Shown piece after piece: positions 1 through 9,626 of a DNA stretch of 47,225 nucleotides (position 1 is its first letter; the number at the start of each line of letters is the position of its first letter). The stretch is taken from assembly GCA_040877545.1 (NCBI GenBank), contig JBBDNN010000108.1:1-47225 (forward strand), given 5' to 3'. Origin of the DNA: Gracilimonas sp040877545 (GTDB lineage: Bacteria > Bacteroidota > Rhodothermia > Balneolales > Balneolaceae). The notes beneath the pieces were generated by a model. It saw nothing but the letters and a program-made list of their open reading frames with translations, searched no databases and was not told where the DNA came from. Position numbers and translations under genes: made by a program.

Positions 1-1
1 T

Positions 2-448
2 GAATTATTCGATCTGAATCTTTTGGAGCAAATCGAGCAGAAGTCTCTCCCTTTTTATCAGCAAAGCTCCCGCCACATTTTACAGCGGAGTTTAAAGAGT
101 AACTTCCAGCAAGCATGGATTGCCTGTGTGAATGAGGAAAAAAAAGTAGCACCCGCCGGCCTTCTGATTCTTTATTTGCATAAAAAGTCGATACGCATTT
201 TTTCGATTGCAGTAATGCCTGAATATCAGGGGAAGGGTGTAGGAGTTTCTCTGTTAAACCACGCCCGGGATATTGCGCTGAAAAGGAATAATACGCGCAT
301 TTCGCTGGAGGTCAATGCTGATAATCGCAGGTTGGTGGAATGGTATAAAAAAGCCGGTTTTTCATCTACCGAATTATTGAAAGATTATTATGAAGAGGGA
401 AAAGACGGCTTACGAATGGTTGAAATGCTTGCTGTTAACACGCATTGA
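2..448 (+). CDS. GNAT family N-acetyltransferase, RimI-like (5' end outside window)
   Basis: The frame is open from base 2 to the stop at 446-448 with no upstream stop, so the true start probably lies before the window; a TTG at 23 is the first in-window candidate. GNAT proteins move an acetyl group from acetyl-CoA to an amine. The acetyl-CoA pyrophosphate loop is visible as the motif A stretch VMPEYQGKGVGVSLL, the usual Q/R-x-x-G-x-G/A signature. It is followed by NADNRRLVEWYKKAGF, the typical motif B 'N..A..lYek.GF' region. The N-terminal part, with an SR-x-x-L pattern, resembles RimI, which acetylates the N-terminus of ribosomal protein S18. The exact substrate cannot be read from the sequence, and another small-molecule GNAT is possible. 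Confidence 0.8.
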   Translation, partial: ELFDLNLLEQIEQKSLPFYQQSSRHILQRSLKSNFQQAWIACVNEEKKVAPAGLLILYLHKKSIRIFSIAVMPEYQGKGVGVSLLNHARDIALKRNNTRISLEVNADNRRLVEWYKKAGFSSTELLKDYYEEGKDGLRMVEMLAVNTH

Positions 449-531
449 AATACAATCATTAACGTTAGGTTTTTTACCTTCCTTGCCACATCTTTTATAT
501 TCCGTTTTTTAATCTCTATTGGCTATCATCT

Positions 532-3099
532 ATGAAAAAATATGCAGTTCTGTTATTAATTTATTCCCTGTCAATTATTCCGGTCCTGGCTCAATCTGCC
601 CAGGAAATATATTTAAATGCTTTTGATGATTGGCATGACGGCCGTTACCCGGATGCATTATCAGCTTTTCAAGAAATACTGGATGGCCCCGAATCGGAAG
701 ATTATTTTGAGCGGATAGCTCTCCAAACCGGAGAACTTTTTGAAGTTATTGAATTAAGTGCAGATGGCTCAAATCTGCGTTTTTCTGATGATGACAAATT
801 CGCTATTTATGAAAGAACGATAGACGAAAAGCTTTTTACGAATGTGTATGATTTGGAAAAAAATCAGCCCTTTCTCGAAGTACATGGTAAAGGGTTAAAA
901 ATAGTGAGCGATGGTTCTGTAATATTTCAGCAGGTGGAGGATAACGATGACTTGAAACGTGCTGCTAAAAAAAGAGACGAAGGCGTTGCCAGGGCTCGGG
1001 CGAGTGGCGATCGTTCACTTTGGAGGGAATCTCTAAATGAATATGCACTTGCTGAAGCCAAAAACACACGACTTTTTTATATGAATAGGTCAGGGAGCAG
1101 TAAGCAGGACATCACTCCAGATAAACTTATAATGGGCGAGATGCTGGTATCCTCTAATGAAGATAAAATATATTTTGTAGGATTAGAGCCGGGGTCTGAT
1201 TTTTCAGATATATATGAGTTTAGTATTTCAAGTGGGCAGTTAAAGGAATTGACAGACTCAGGAAATTTTGAGAGTGACCTTTATTTTGCTGAAGGGGGTG
1301 AAAAGCTGGTGTTTAATTATTCCGTTCGAAATTCTATCTCTTCTGCCGCTAATGCTCAGCCTGAAATCACCACCAAAGCTGGGGTCCTGCATTTAGCGGC
1401 ATCAACTATAACTACTCTTAACGGGCGTTTGGTAGATGTACAGGATAATTTAGCCTTGGCACTTCAATCAGAAGAAAATAAAAATCAGCTGATGCTCACT
1501 GATCTTTCTGATGGGAATAAAAGCCGCGAAATATTTTCAACTGAAGAATTTTTTGCTGACCCCGTTTTATCTCCTGAGGGCACAAAAGTGGCATTCTCGA
1601 TGAAAGATCAGAATGATTATGAAATTTATGTGGTAGATGTGGATAGTGAAAAATTGCAACGGGTGAGCAGGGAAATACAGCACGATCGTTTCCCGATATT
1701 CTTATCCGAAAATAAACTGATAGCTGCTAAAGGGGAAGGTCGGCATAGAAGGTCTTTTATGTATGATTTAGAATCTGGAGAAGTAACCAGGCTATTCCAC
1801 AATAATACGCTGCGAACTATTGCCCCGGAATATGAATGGAGTTCCAATAAAGCAGGGGATAAGCTGATGATAGTTGCGGAAAGAGACGGCAATACTATAT
1901 CTCCAGAAAGGGGAGTTTATCTGCTTGATCTCACACAGAGAATCTCTAAAACCGATCTTGCGCAGCGTTTAGATAATAATTTAGAAGAAGAGCTGGCTCT
2001 CCGGGAAAAAGGGAAAAAATTATATGAACGAATTTCAGAGGAAGTAGCCGAAGTGGTAAGTAAAGCTTCCCGAAATAGAGTTTATAATTATGAAGAGGAT
2101 TTATACAAGTTCGATTCAAAATATATCTCTCAACCGGGAAATGATAAAGCTGCGGAGTATTTATTCGATACTTATTCATCTTTTGGTTATGAGCCGGAGT
2201 ACCAATGGTTTACTCCTCCCGGACGTGAAGTTTATGATGGCAAAACTGCAAATGTTATTGCCACTTTAAAAGGCACCACAAATCCAGAGCTGGTATATGT
2301 GGTGAGCAGTCATTACGACTCGGTAGAGGGTGGTCCCGGCGCTGATGATAATACAAGCGGTACAGCTGCACTATTGGAAGCGGCGAGAATTCTTGCAGAT
2401 AATCCCATGCCGGCAACTATAATATTTGCCTCTTTTACAGGAGAAGAAGCCGGTTTATTGGGCAGTCGTGAATTTGTGCGGCTGGCGCAGGAAAACGGGA
2501 TGAATATAGTGGGAGCTTTAAATAATGATATGGTTGGAATGGCAAATGATAGCCGGCTTGACAATACCATCCGGTATTCAAATCCGGGGATTCGGGATAT
2601 CCAGCACGCTTCTGCTTTTCTATTTACCGATATGGTAACCTACGATGCGCTGTACTACAAATTCACCGATGCACACGCCTACTACGAAGCCTATGGCGAT
2701 ATTGTAGGTGGAATTGGTTCTTATCCTGTGCTGGGAAATCCATTTTATCACCAGTGGAATGATAATCTGGAAACCATAAACCATCAGTTAGTAACGGAGG
2801 TCGCCAAATCAACAGCGGCTACGTTGATGTTGTTGACTTCCAGCCCGTCGCGTATTCAAAATGTAACAGCAAGTGCAGGTGGAGAACATTCTTTTTTTGT
2901 TGATTGGGAGCCTTCGCCCGAATCGGGAATTCGTGAATATTTAGTCCGCTATGAAACAGCAGAAGGGGAGATGAAAACACTGACCACTGATAAACCGGGA
3001 ATTTCTATTTCTGATGCGAAATCAAAAAAAACCATTCAAATTAAAGCCGTTAATGAGAGTGGAATGGAAGGCTGGGATTGGGCGAGGGCGGAAAATTGA
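532..3099 (+). CDS. Secreted M28 family zinc aminopeptidase with N-terminal propeller-like region
   Basis: An 855-residue exported protein. Residues 1-20 form a signal peptide ending in VLA before Gln. Residues about 190-470 contain PD40/TolB-like strand repeats (for example LSPEGTKVAFSMK). The catalytic M28 domain spans about 530-770. By analogy with the Aeromonas aminopeptidase the metal ligands are H594 (SSHYDS), bridging D605 (GADDN), E639 with general base E638 (TGEEAG), D666 (NNDMVG) and H740 (FYHQWND), so the active site looks complete. The C-terminal ~75 residues look like a fibronectin type III module. It probably trims peptides in the periplasm or outside the cell. The gene is preceded by an 83-bp gap and converges on the ligase gene ending at 3141, with no clear terminator between. 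Confidence 0.85.
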   Translation: MKKYAVLLLIYSLSIIPVLAQSAQEIYLNAFDDWHDGRYPDALSAFQEILDGPESEDYFERIALQTGELFEVIELSADGSNLRFSDDDKFAIYERTIDEKLFTNVYDLEKNQPFLEVHGKGLKIVSDGSVIFQQVEDNDDLKRAAKKRDEGVARARASGDRSLWRESLNEYALAEAKNTRLFYMNRSGSSKQDITPDKLIMGEMLVSSNEDKIYFVGLEPGSDFSDIYEFSISSGQLKELTDSGNFESDLYFAEGGEKLVFNYSVRNSISSAANAQPEITTKAGVLHLAASTITTLNGRLVDVQDNLALALQSEENKNQLMLTDLSDGNKSREIFSTEEFFADPVLSPEGTKVAFSMKDQNDYEIYVVDVDSEKLQRVSREIQHDRFPIFLSENKLIAAKGEGRHRRSFMYDLESGEVTRLFHNNTLRTIAPEYEWSSNKAGDKLMIVAERDGNTISPERGVYLLDLTQRISKTDLAQRLDNNLEEELALREKGKKLYERISEEVAEVVSKASRNRVYNYEEDLYKFDSKYISQPGNDKAAEYLFDTYSSFGYEPEYQWFTPPGREVYDGKTANVIATLKGTTNPELVYVVSSHYDSVEGGPGADDNTSGTAALLEAARILADNPMPATIIFASFTGEEAGLLGSREFVRLAQENGMNIVGALNNDMVGMANDSRLDNTIRYSNPGIRDIQHASAFLFTDMVTYDALYYKFTDAHAYYEAYGDIVGGIGSYPVLGNPFYHQWNDNLETINHQLVTEVAKSTAATLMLLTSSPSRIQNVTASAGGEHSFFVDWEPSPESGIREYLVRYETAEGEMKTLTTDKPGISISDAKSKKTIQIKAVNESGMEGWDWARAEN

Positions 3100-3140
3100 A
3101 TTAGATAAACACGCTTGGCCGGGGAAATGAAGTTGGAGAC

Positions 3141-5048
3141 TTATTCTTTGGATGCTTCCGAGATCAAGTATTCTGAGATAGTCACAAAATCATGTTTGGT
3201 AACAATTCCTACTACCCGCTTATCTTCCACAATTGGCAGGCAGGAAATTTCATCTTTTAAAACCATTCGAATAGCTTCTTCAAGTGTGGTGTTTGGGCCG
3301 GCGGTAATGGGATCACTGATCATTATTTCGCCCACCGTGGTAGTTCCATCATTTTCTTTGTTGCTAATAAGGAAGTTTATGATGGCATCTTTATTTAGCA
3401 CTCCAACAAGTTCTCCATCCTCCGATTCTACAAGAATGTTGCCGATCTTTTTCCATTCCATGACATGAGCTGCAAGATCTACGACCGTGTCTTCAGTGAT
3501 TTTATAAAGGGAAGTGGTCATAAATTTATGAACGCGGTTATAGCGATTTTTCCATTCACCGGCCTCTTTTGGTAATGCCGGCTCCCAGGTATGTACCGGT
3601 TTATCAGACTCTTGCCGGCTTATCATACTGGAAGTTAAATCCACCAGAGCTTCTTCCTGTTTGCTATTTTTTCGAAGATTATCGTAACTATCCATAATCC
3701 ACCGGGATCCTGTTTTGCCTGTCTCCACACGCTCATGTATGATATCCAGGTAATGTTTTGCTTCTTTTTCATCTACATTAGCTTTCCTTAAACCTTCCCT
3801 GGCTAAGGGCAGCAATTCTTTCAAAATGAGTTCGTCGGCGGGAATAAGTTTATCAGTGAACCATTTAAACTGAACTTCGAGCCCAAGTTGTGCTGCTTTA
3901 AAAAAATTATGTTTAGCTACATCAAAAGGAATTTGTTCGTGAATATTCCGGTGTTCCTCTGGCATGCCTTTCATCATTCCAAACCAAAAAGCTGCGTTTG
4001 CAATTTGATCCTCCATGGTTGGTCCTGTGGGCAAAATCCTGTTTTCGATCCGGAGCGAAGGTTTGTTATCCAGCACCCCATAGCAAACACGATTCCAACG
4101 ATAAACAGAACCATTAAAATAATTCCAGGCTTTAAGTTCTGGAGCATTTCCTTGTTCCATTTGCTCAAAAGGATTTTCATAATCCTCGCACGTAAAAACA
4201 GGATCATAAATGGAAATGTCCTCCTGGAATAATTCCAAAATAGATTTTTCGACCCATTCATTCCCAAAATTTACCCTCGACTGTTCATCACGAATCTCAT
4301 TTTGCCGGTTACGCATATCGGCGGATTGCTGAAACAGAGCTATACGAGTTTCATGCCATAGTTTTTTTCCAAGAAAAAGCGGTGAACAGGTTGCAGCGGC
4401 TAAAAGAGGGCCTGAAATCATTTGTGCCCAATTATATTTGCTTATGATTTCATAGGGAGAAACCTGCAGGTGAAGTTGAAAACTGGTCATACAGCCGGCA
4501 AACAAAAGTAGATTGTCTCGCATAATGAGTTCATCAACTCCCCTGATATTGAATTCATAATGCTCGCCATGGAGTTCTTTCCGGAGGTCGTAGAGTGTTT
4601 TGAAGCGTACTTCCGGAGTTAAGGCTTCAACCGAAATGTCTTTTTTATTGAGGGTGGGAATAATCCCGGAAAGCAGGATTCTGGAATCTCTTTTAACGGC
4701 TTCTCTTTGAAGAAACCGATAAGATTTATTCAGATTCCGTTTAAGTTTAGATAAGCTTCTGCCTGAAAATGTAATAGGATCAGAATTTATTTCCAGATTA
4801 AACCGGGCATATTCTGTGGTAATATTCTTCGGTTTTAAGCTTTCATAGATTTCATGCCCTATAGGTGTTGGGTAATAATCAGAATCCAAAAAATTTAATT
4901 CAAGTTCTGCACCAATGCGGGCATTATTTTTCTCAAACTTATCTTGCACATAAAGCTCCTTAAGCGCTTTGAGGTCTAAAAGCACATGCTGCACAAAACT
5001 GCCTTTATCTTCGGCATTTTCTATAAGCTTAATTTCTTTTACCGCCAT
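3141..5048 (-). CDS. Glutamate-cysteine ligase family protein fused to a CBS domain pair
   Basis: A 635-residue cytoplasmic protein. The N-terminal ~480 residues match the carboxylate-amine ligase/GCS2 fold, with the acidic Mg-ATP binding stretch GAELELNF at about 46-53 and a RFNLEINSDP segment near 82. This family joins glutamate to cysteine or another amine in thiol synthesis. Residues about 515-630 form two CBS motifs (GELVGVLNKDAIINFL and VVGIVTKHDFV), which usually bind adenosine nucleotides and regulate the attached enzyme. The start is ATG with AAAGGA upstream. It is a single gene flanked by a convergent peptidase and by the ostA operon. Whether the product is gamma-glutamylcysteine or another amide is not certain; no glutathione synthetase lies next to it. 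Confidence 0.8.
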   Translation of the reverse strand: MAVKEIKLIENAEDKGSFVQHVLLDLKALKELYVQDKFEKNNARIGAELELNFLDSDYYPTPIGHEIYESLKPKNITTEYARFNLEINSDPITFSGRSLSKLKRNLNKSYRFLQREAVKRDSRILLSGIIPTLNKKDISVEALTPEVRFKTLYDLRKELHGEHYEFNIRGVDELIMRDNLLLFAGCMTSFQLHLQVSPYEIISKYNWAQMISGPLLAAATCSPLFLGKKLWHETRIALFQQSADMRNRQNEIRDEQSRVNFGNEWVEKSILELFQEDISIYDPVFTCEDYENPFEQMEQGNAPELKAWNYFNGSVYRWNRVCYGVLDNKPSLRIENRILPTGPTMEDQIANAAFWFGMMKGMPEEHRNIHEQIPFDVAKHNFFKAAQLGLEVQFKWFTDKLIPADELILKELLPLAREGLRKANVDEKEAKHYLDIIHERVETGKTGSRWIMDSYDNLRKNSKQEEALVDLTSSMISRQESDKPVHTWEPALPKEAGEWKNRYNRVHKFMTTSLYKITEDTVVDLAAHVMEWKKIGNILVESEDGELVGVLNKDAIINFLISNKENDGTTTVGEIMISDPITAGPNTTLEEAIRMVLKDEISCLPIVEDKRVVGIVTKHDFVTISEYLISEASKE

Positions 5049-5213
5049 CTATCCTTTCCCAACCAGTTTTAAGTACCTGATCAATAGCTCTCTCTAAAAA
5101 TATCCAGGTATGTCTTAAGAAGTACCTTTTAGAGGTGTATTTGTTCCATAAAAAAGCAAATTTTCACTCTTAAATCAAAGGAAAGATAACAAGTAATTTG
5201 TACAGACAGATGT

Positions 5214-6641
5214 CTACAGGTTTCCTTCCTGCATAAATTCTACAAATCTTTGGGGCAATTCGAAGGGGCGTTCTCTTACTACAGGAGGCCATTGGGGAGT
5301 GATTTGCTCTTCTGGTTTTTGTGGCCGTCGCTCAGGGCTCCAGGCAAACCCTGGCAATTTTCTATCCTTGAGAGTTTCATATTCTTGTAAAAAGTAGCCC
5401 TCATTTTTTCCTGCTACCACCCGTCGTAAATCACCTGATTGAAAGTACATAGTAGTAATGGGAGAAGTATATTCTACAGCTCCGTCGGGTTCATCTTCTT
5501 CATTTTTGGTGTGATATAAAACGTGACTATTCGGATAAATAAGGATTTCGGAAATATCTCCATCTTCAAAAGAAGCAATTAATGTATCACCTTTGATTTG
5601 GTGAAGCCTTCCGGTAACACTATCCTGCTGTACGGCAATGGTTTTGTGATACGATCTTAGCTCCTGAACTTCGTTACTGTCTAATTGCACAGAAGTATAA
5701 GGCCCTGTAAGCTGAATATTATTATGCCAGGCAACCGGTTTGGAAATGAGTTGAAAAATTTCGGTATCTGAATTGTATAACAAGGTATCAGAGAGGGAAG
5801 AGAATTTAGGAGCCCATACTTTCACATTTTCATATCCTCTGATAAAGGTAGTGGTATCCTCTTTGAATAAAAGCAGCTGATCGGCATTTATGTGTGTAGT
5901 ATCAGTGGTATCAGCGCTGATTCTTCGCAGGTAGGCATTACCGTCTACAAACCTTCTCCCGGTAGAATCAGCCTCGAGATAATCTCCGGCAAGGATGGCA
6001 TTATTGGTACTGTCGGCCACAAATATATTATCATGTAACTGAAGAAATTTGCTTTTCCGGTTAATGAATAAGCTATCACCCTCGGCATATTGAGCCGAGT
6101 CTGCCAGCTGAACCATACCCCTGAAAATAGCACTATCCTGATTTTGAATATAGGTGCCTTGTAAAGCTGTAAGTATTCCATCTTCATCTTCAAGCCTTAT
6201 TCCTTCCCTGAAATAGGCAACTTTTGAAAGGAAATTATAATCTACTTTTTCGCCAAAAAGGGTAGTGCTATCCTGGACGATAATAACACGTCCGCGGAGC
6301 AGGCTCAGATCACGATTGGTATAATAAAAAAGAGTGTCGCTCCAGATAGTTTCAGTTTCGGTTTCAATTTGTATGTTGCCGAATGCCCGAACTTCATTGC
6401 GGCTCAGAAATTGCCAGGCGCTGTCACACACCATCTCAACGTCTCCCACACTTAGTTTGGCATTGTATAATTTTCGAACCGGTTCACCATCCATAGTTAC
6501 TCCGCGTGCTTCGCTGAAACGTTCAATATTTACCACATTCTGGCTGAAAACATTTCCGGGGTAAAAAATCGGCATGAGAAAAAACAGCAGGTAAAAATAT
6601 TTTGCAAACCTTTTTATATTATTTGGGAGAGAATTTTTCAA
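5214..6641 (-). CDS. OstA/LptA-like LPS-transport beta-jellyroll protein
   Basis: A 475-residue exported protein with a hydrophobic signal segment at about 13-33. The rest is built of repeating short beta strands of OstA/LptA type, with phrases such as EVRAFGNIQIET, LRGRVIIVQDST and AIFRGMVQLADSAQ. In LPS export LptA-type proteins bridge inner and outer membranes. At this length it resembles the longer Bacteroidota OstA-like proteins rather than the ~180-residue E. coli LptA. The start is a TTG that overlaps the lptC stop by four bases (TTGA), so translational coupling is likely; no ATG upstream of the hydrophobic segment is available. It ends the minus-strand operon alsT-like, upp, lptC, ostA. 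Confidence 0.75.
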   Translation of the reverse strand: MKNSLPNNIKRFAKYFYLLFFLMPIFYPGNVFSQNVVNIERFSEARGVTMDGEPVRKLYNAKLSVGDVEMVCDSAWQFLSRNEVRAFGNIQIETETETIWSDTLFYYTNRDLSLLRGRVIIVQDSTTLFGEKVDYNFLSKVAYFREGIRLEDEDGILTALQGTYIQNQDSAIFRGMVQLADSAQYAEGDSLFINRKSKFLQLHDNIFVADSTNNAILAGDYLEADSTGRRFVDGNAYLRRISADTTDTTHINADQLLLFKEDTTTFIRGYENVKVWAPKFSSLSDTLLYNSDTEIFQLISKPVAWHNNIQLTGPYTSVQLDSNEVQELRSYHKTIAVQQDSVTGRLHQIKGDTLIASFEDGDISEILIYPNSHVLYHTKNEEDEPDGAVEYTSPITTMYFQSGDLRRVVAGKNEGYFLQEYETLKDRKLPGFAWSPERRPQKPEEQITPQWPPVVRERPFELPQRFVEFMQEGNL

Positions 6642-7195
6642 TTTATAACAGCCCGTCCGCCTCCTTCATTTAAAGTATAATTGGTAAGATCAGTATTTCC
6701 GAAAAAGCCTTGCGCGGCAATACTGTCTGGTGGAGAAATAAAAATCACAAATTCCGGGGTGCTTACACGGTCTTTATTCCGCTCCCATTTCAGGTAGTCT
6801 GAATTCAGCTTTTTCCCCTCAGGAGCCTGTACCCGGACATTACCATACATTTCGAATTCAGACTTCTTGGGATGATGGACGGCACTGTCTGCATCAACAA
6901 TAGTATCGATTTCTCCTTGTTCATTAAAAATTTCTATGTAGACAGGGCCGCTTATTTTAGTGATGTGGCGAATTGAATTTTTGATAGAAGCTGCATAGCT
7001 GCCACTTAATATTAGTTTTAGCTGGCCATCTTCAAGAATTTCCATATCAACATCCCAGCTTTCGGTTGTGGTGAAGAGGGAATCACTTAAAGCTTCTTCA
7101 ACTTGTTGATTGTCAAATTCAGAAAGCTCGGTGCCGCTACAACCTATAAAACCGGCTATGAGGAGAATTCCAGCTAGTAATTTAAAGGGTGCCAA
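6638..7195 (-). CDS. lptC: LptC-like LPS export lipoprotein
   Basis: About 185 residues. A TTG start at 7195 is preferred: GGGAG at 7209-7205 sits nine bases upstream, and the protein then begins directly with a compact lipoprotein signal ending GFIGC (lipidated Cys19). Earlier ATGs at 7213 and 7258 would add an unneeded tail and run further into upp. The body is a beta-jellyroll of LptC type, with MYGNVRVQAPEGKKLNSDYLKW as the best-conserved piece (given here by its ends: MYGNVRV and LNSDYLKW). LptC docks LptA-type proteins to the LptBFG transporter. It overlaps upp upstream and ostA downstream, and an LptC-OstA pair makes functional sense. Family assignment is good; the start is moderately sure. 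Confidence 0.72.
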   Translation of the reverse strand: MAPFKLLAGILLIAGFIGCSGTELSEFDNQQVEEALSDSLFTTTESWDVDMEILEDGQLKLILSGSYAASIKNSIRHITKISGPVYIEIFNEQGEIDTIVDADSAVHHPKKSEFEMYGNVRVQAPEGKKLNSDYLKWERNKDRVSTPEFVIFISPPDSIAAQGFFGNTDLTNYTLNEGGGRAVIN

Positions 7196-7808
7196 AGTAG
7201 CGATCTCCCGCATCTCCAAGACCCGGGACGATAAATGCATTTTCGTTAAGTTTTTCATCGATTGCAGCCGTAATTATAGGTACATCGGGATGATCTTTTT
7301 GGAGCCTCTCGATCCCTTCAGGCGCCGAGATTAAAGATACAAACCTGATGTTATCGGCTCCATTATTTTTTAGGAACTTAAGAGCATGAGATCCACTACC
7401 GCCAGTAGCTAACATAGGATCTACAACCAGAGTATAAGCACCTTTTAATCCACCCGGAAAATTGTGGTAGTAATTAACCGGATTATGAGTTTTCTCATCT
7501 CTGTAAACGCCAATGTGGCCAACTTTAGCATCTGGCATAAAACTGATAATCCCATCCACCAAACTTAAACCCGCCCGCAAAATAGGAATTACAAAAACTT
7601 CAACAGCAGGCTTATAACCCACTGCTTTTTGAATAGGAGTTTCCACTTCATTCTCTTCAAGTGGCAGGTTCTCAAGTGCATGATAAGCCAGTATGGTACC
7701 GATCGTTCCCATTGCCCGCCTGAAAGGTGCGGTGTCGGTAGACTTATCCCGTAAAATACTTAAGTACCTTTTTACTACCGGATGATCAACTACTGTGAGA
7801 CTTTCCAT
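7182..7808 (-). CDS. upp: Uracil phosphoribosyltransferase
   Basis: A 208-residue cytosolic salvage enzyme that converts uracil and PRPP to UMP. The length is exactly usual for the family. The PRPP-binding loop is LVVDPMLATGGS at 127-138. The uracil-specific C-terminus GLGDAGDRYFGTL and the IPILRAG segment near 74-80 are intact. The ATG start follows the symporter stop by two bases, and the gene's end overlaps the lptC start by 14 bases. It therefore sits inside one transcription unit with a sodium-coupled symporter and the LPS-export genes, a link that looks organisational rather than functional. Confidence 0.95.
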   Translation of the reverse strand: MESLTVVDHPVVKRYLSILRDKSTDTAPFRRAMGTIGTILAYHALENLPLEENEVETPIQKAVGYKPAVEVFVIPILRAGLSLVDGIISFMPDAKVGHIGVYRDEKTHNPVNYYHNFPGGLKGAYTLVVDPMLATGGSGSHALKFLKNNGADNIRFVSLISAPEGIERLQKDHPDVPIITAAIDEKLNENAFIVPGLGDAGDRYFGTL

Positions 7809-7810
7809 AT

Positions 7811-9448
7811 TTATGAAATACCCTCTTCTTCTTTCATTTTATTGAAATAAGTTTTACTTGCTATAGCAACACTTCCAGAGAGCGCAAATAACGCAATAAT
7901 GTTAGGGAAGGTCATCAGTCCGAGCGCGATATCCCCAATCGCCCAAACGGTTGCAAGGGGGAAAATAGCACCTGCAAAATGCATTACCAGGTAAGTGACT
8001 TTATAATATATAATGGATCTGTCACCTGCTAAATATTGAATAGACCTATCCCCATAATAACTCCAGCTAATAGCGGTCGATATTCCAAATAATAACACAC
8101 AAAATGTTACAAGATGCTGCCCATAGGGGAAGATTGGTGCCAACCCTTTTTGAAAAGCAAGAGAGGTTAAAGGTGCTCCATTTTCAATTATATTAGTGTA
8201 AAGCCGTGAAACTTGATTGCCTTCTTCATCTGTAATTACAGCAGATCCACTTAATAATGTAATGGCACCACTGAATTCTTCTTCCTGAGACTCATCAACA
8301 TAAAAAGCACCGGTAGGATAATCATTTCGAAGTACATCCCCATTTATGGGAACTCCTTCTTCAATAATAAGGGTATTACTGCTTTCGGCAATTTGATAGG
8401 TATTCTCTTTTTGATTGGGATCAAAAGCCATATTATGGCGCTCTTCCCAAACACCGGTACTAACAATTACAAGACCGGTCATCGTACAAACTAAAATGGT
8501 ATCAATAAAGGGTTCTAATAAAGCAACCACACCCTCACGTACCGGCTCATCTGTTTTAGCAGCACCGTGGGCAATAGGAGCGGAGCCTTGTCCGGCTTCA
8601 TTAGAAAATAATCCGCGTTTAATACCCCAGACAAGTGTAGTGAGGAAAGCTCCTGAGCCAACACCAAATAAACCAGCTTCCGGCGTGAAAGCGGAAGTGA
8701 CAATAGTGCCAAAAGCGGGAATAACATCGCCTGCATTTAACATCAGTATAATAAGCGCCCCAAGCACATAAATAAGAGCCATTATTGGCATCAGGCGGGC
8801 CGTAACATGTCCAATTCGTTTAATACCTCCGATAATTACAACACCCACCAAGGTTGCCGTAACTAATCCCGAAATCCATCCGGGGATTAGGAATGAACTG
8901 TACATGGTGTCGGAAACGGTGTTTGCCTGCACCGCATTACCCGTAAGGAATGAACAAATTACAGCCATCACTGCAAAAAATATCGCCAGCCATTTCCAAT
9001 TAGCTCCAAGTCCTTTTTCGATATAATACATCGGGCCGCCGGATACTGAACCGTCTTCATTTTGTATTCGGTACTTTACTGCGAGTGTACATTCTGTATA
9101 TTTGATGGCCATGCCAAAAAAGGCGGTAATCCACATCCAAAATAAAGCACCCGGCCCACCATAATGGATAGCAATGGCAACACCAGCAATATTTCCAATA
9201 CCGACTGTTGCAGAAAGGGCAGTTGTTAAGGCCTGGAAGTGGTTTACATCTCCTTCATCATCCGGATTATCATATGCACCCATTACAGATTTTATACCAT
9301 GGGTAAACCTTCTTATCTGCACAAAACCTAACCGTAACGTAATAAAAATTCCAAACCCGAGAAGAACAACAATCATTAAGGGAAATTGTTCAGGAGTAGA
9401 CCAAACTAAATTATTTAGCCAATTAACAACACTTTCAAAAGTTTCCAT
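7811..9448 (-). CDS. Sodium:alanine (AGCS) symporter with an ~85-residue loop insertion
   Basis: A 545-residue inner-membrane carrier of the alanine or glycine:cation symporter family. Typical signatures are present: ALSATVGIGNIAGVA at about 77-91, SGGPMYYI near 136, and GIKRGLFSNEAGQGSAPIAHG at about 275-296 (core residues NEAGQGSAP). Family members usually have 440-490 residues. Here residues about 335-423, between TGVW and GAPLTSLAF, form an extra hydrophilic acidic segment that should lie in a loop between membrane helices. The ATG at 9448 has only a weak AAAAAGA upstream. It is the first gene of the operon running to 5214 and is divergent from the HU gene. The substrate (alanine, glycine or D-alanine) cannot be decided from sequence. 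Confidence 0.88.
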   Translation of the reverse strand: METFESVVNWLNNLVWSTPEQFPLMIVVLLGFGIFITLRLGFVQIRRFTHGIKSVMGAYDNPDDEGDVNHFQALTTALSATVGIGNIAGVAIAIHYGGPGALFWMWITAFFGMAIKYTECTLAVKYRIQNEDGSVSGGPMYYIEKGLGANWKWLAIFFAVMAVICSFLTGNAVQANTVSDTMYSSFLIPGWISGLVTATLVGVVIIGGIKRIGHVTARLMPIMALIYVLGALIILMLNAGDVIPAFGTIVTSAFTPEAGLFGVGSGAFLTTLVWGIKRGLFSNEAGQGSAPIAHGAAKTDEPVREGVVALLEPFIDTILVCTMTGLVIVSTGVWEERHNMAFDPNQKENTYQIAESSNTLIIEEGVPINGDVLRNDYPTGAFYVDESQEEEFSGAITLLSGSAVITDEEGNQVSRLYTNIIENGAPLTSLAFQKGLAPIFPYGQHLVTFCVLLFGISTAISWSYYGDRSIQYLAGDRSIIYYKVTYLVMHFAGAIFPLATVWAIGDIALGLMTFPNIIALFALSGSVAIASKTYFNKMKEEEGIS

Positions 9449-9541
9449 GTATCTTTTTTATAGGTTAAGGTATTTGAAATGGGCAGGCTGAAAGTAAAAA
9501 AGATTTCGGAATATTAAAGGAGAACATTACATGTTAATACA

Positions 9542-9572
9542 TTGGTATAGGAACGTTTTCTTTTTAGCTTTG
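9542..9572 (+). promoter_or_regulatory. Candidate Bacteroidota-type promoter for the HU gene
   Basis: TTG at 9542-9544 and TAGCTTTG at 9565-9572 are separated by 20 bases. This fits the known Bacteroidota vegetative pattern (-33 TTG, -7 TAnnTTTG). It would start transcription near 9579, about 48 bases before the HU ATG. This is a pattern match only. Confidence 0.45.
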
Positions 9573-9626
9573 TTTTCGAAGTAGTATTTTCTTCCTGTAC
9601 ACAAATAGGTAATCAATTAATAGATT

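Noticed and set aside
3115..3468. 117-codon plus-strand frame opposite the ligase gene
   Set aside because: It is antisense to the well-supported CBS domain and has no family pattern.
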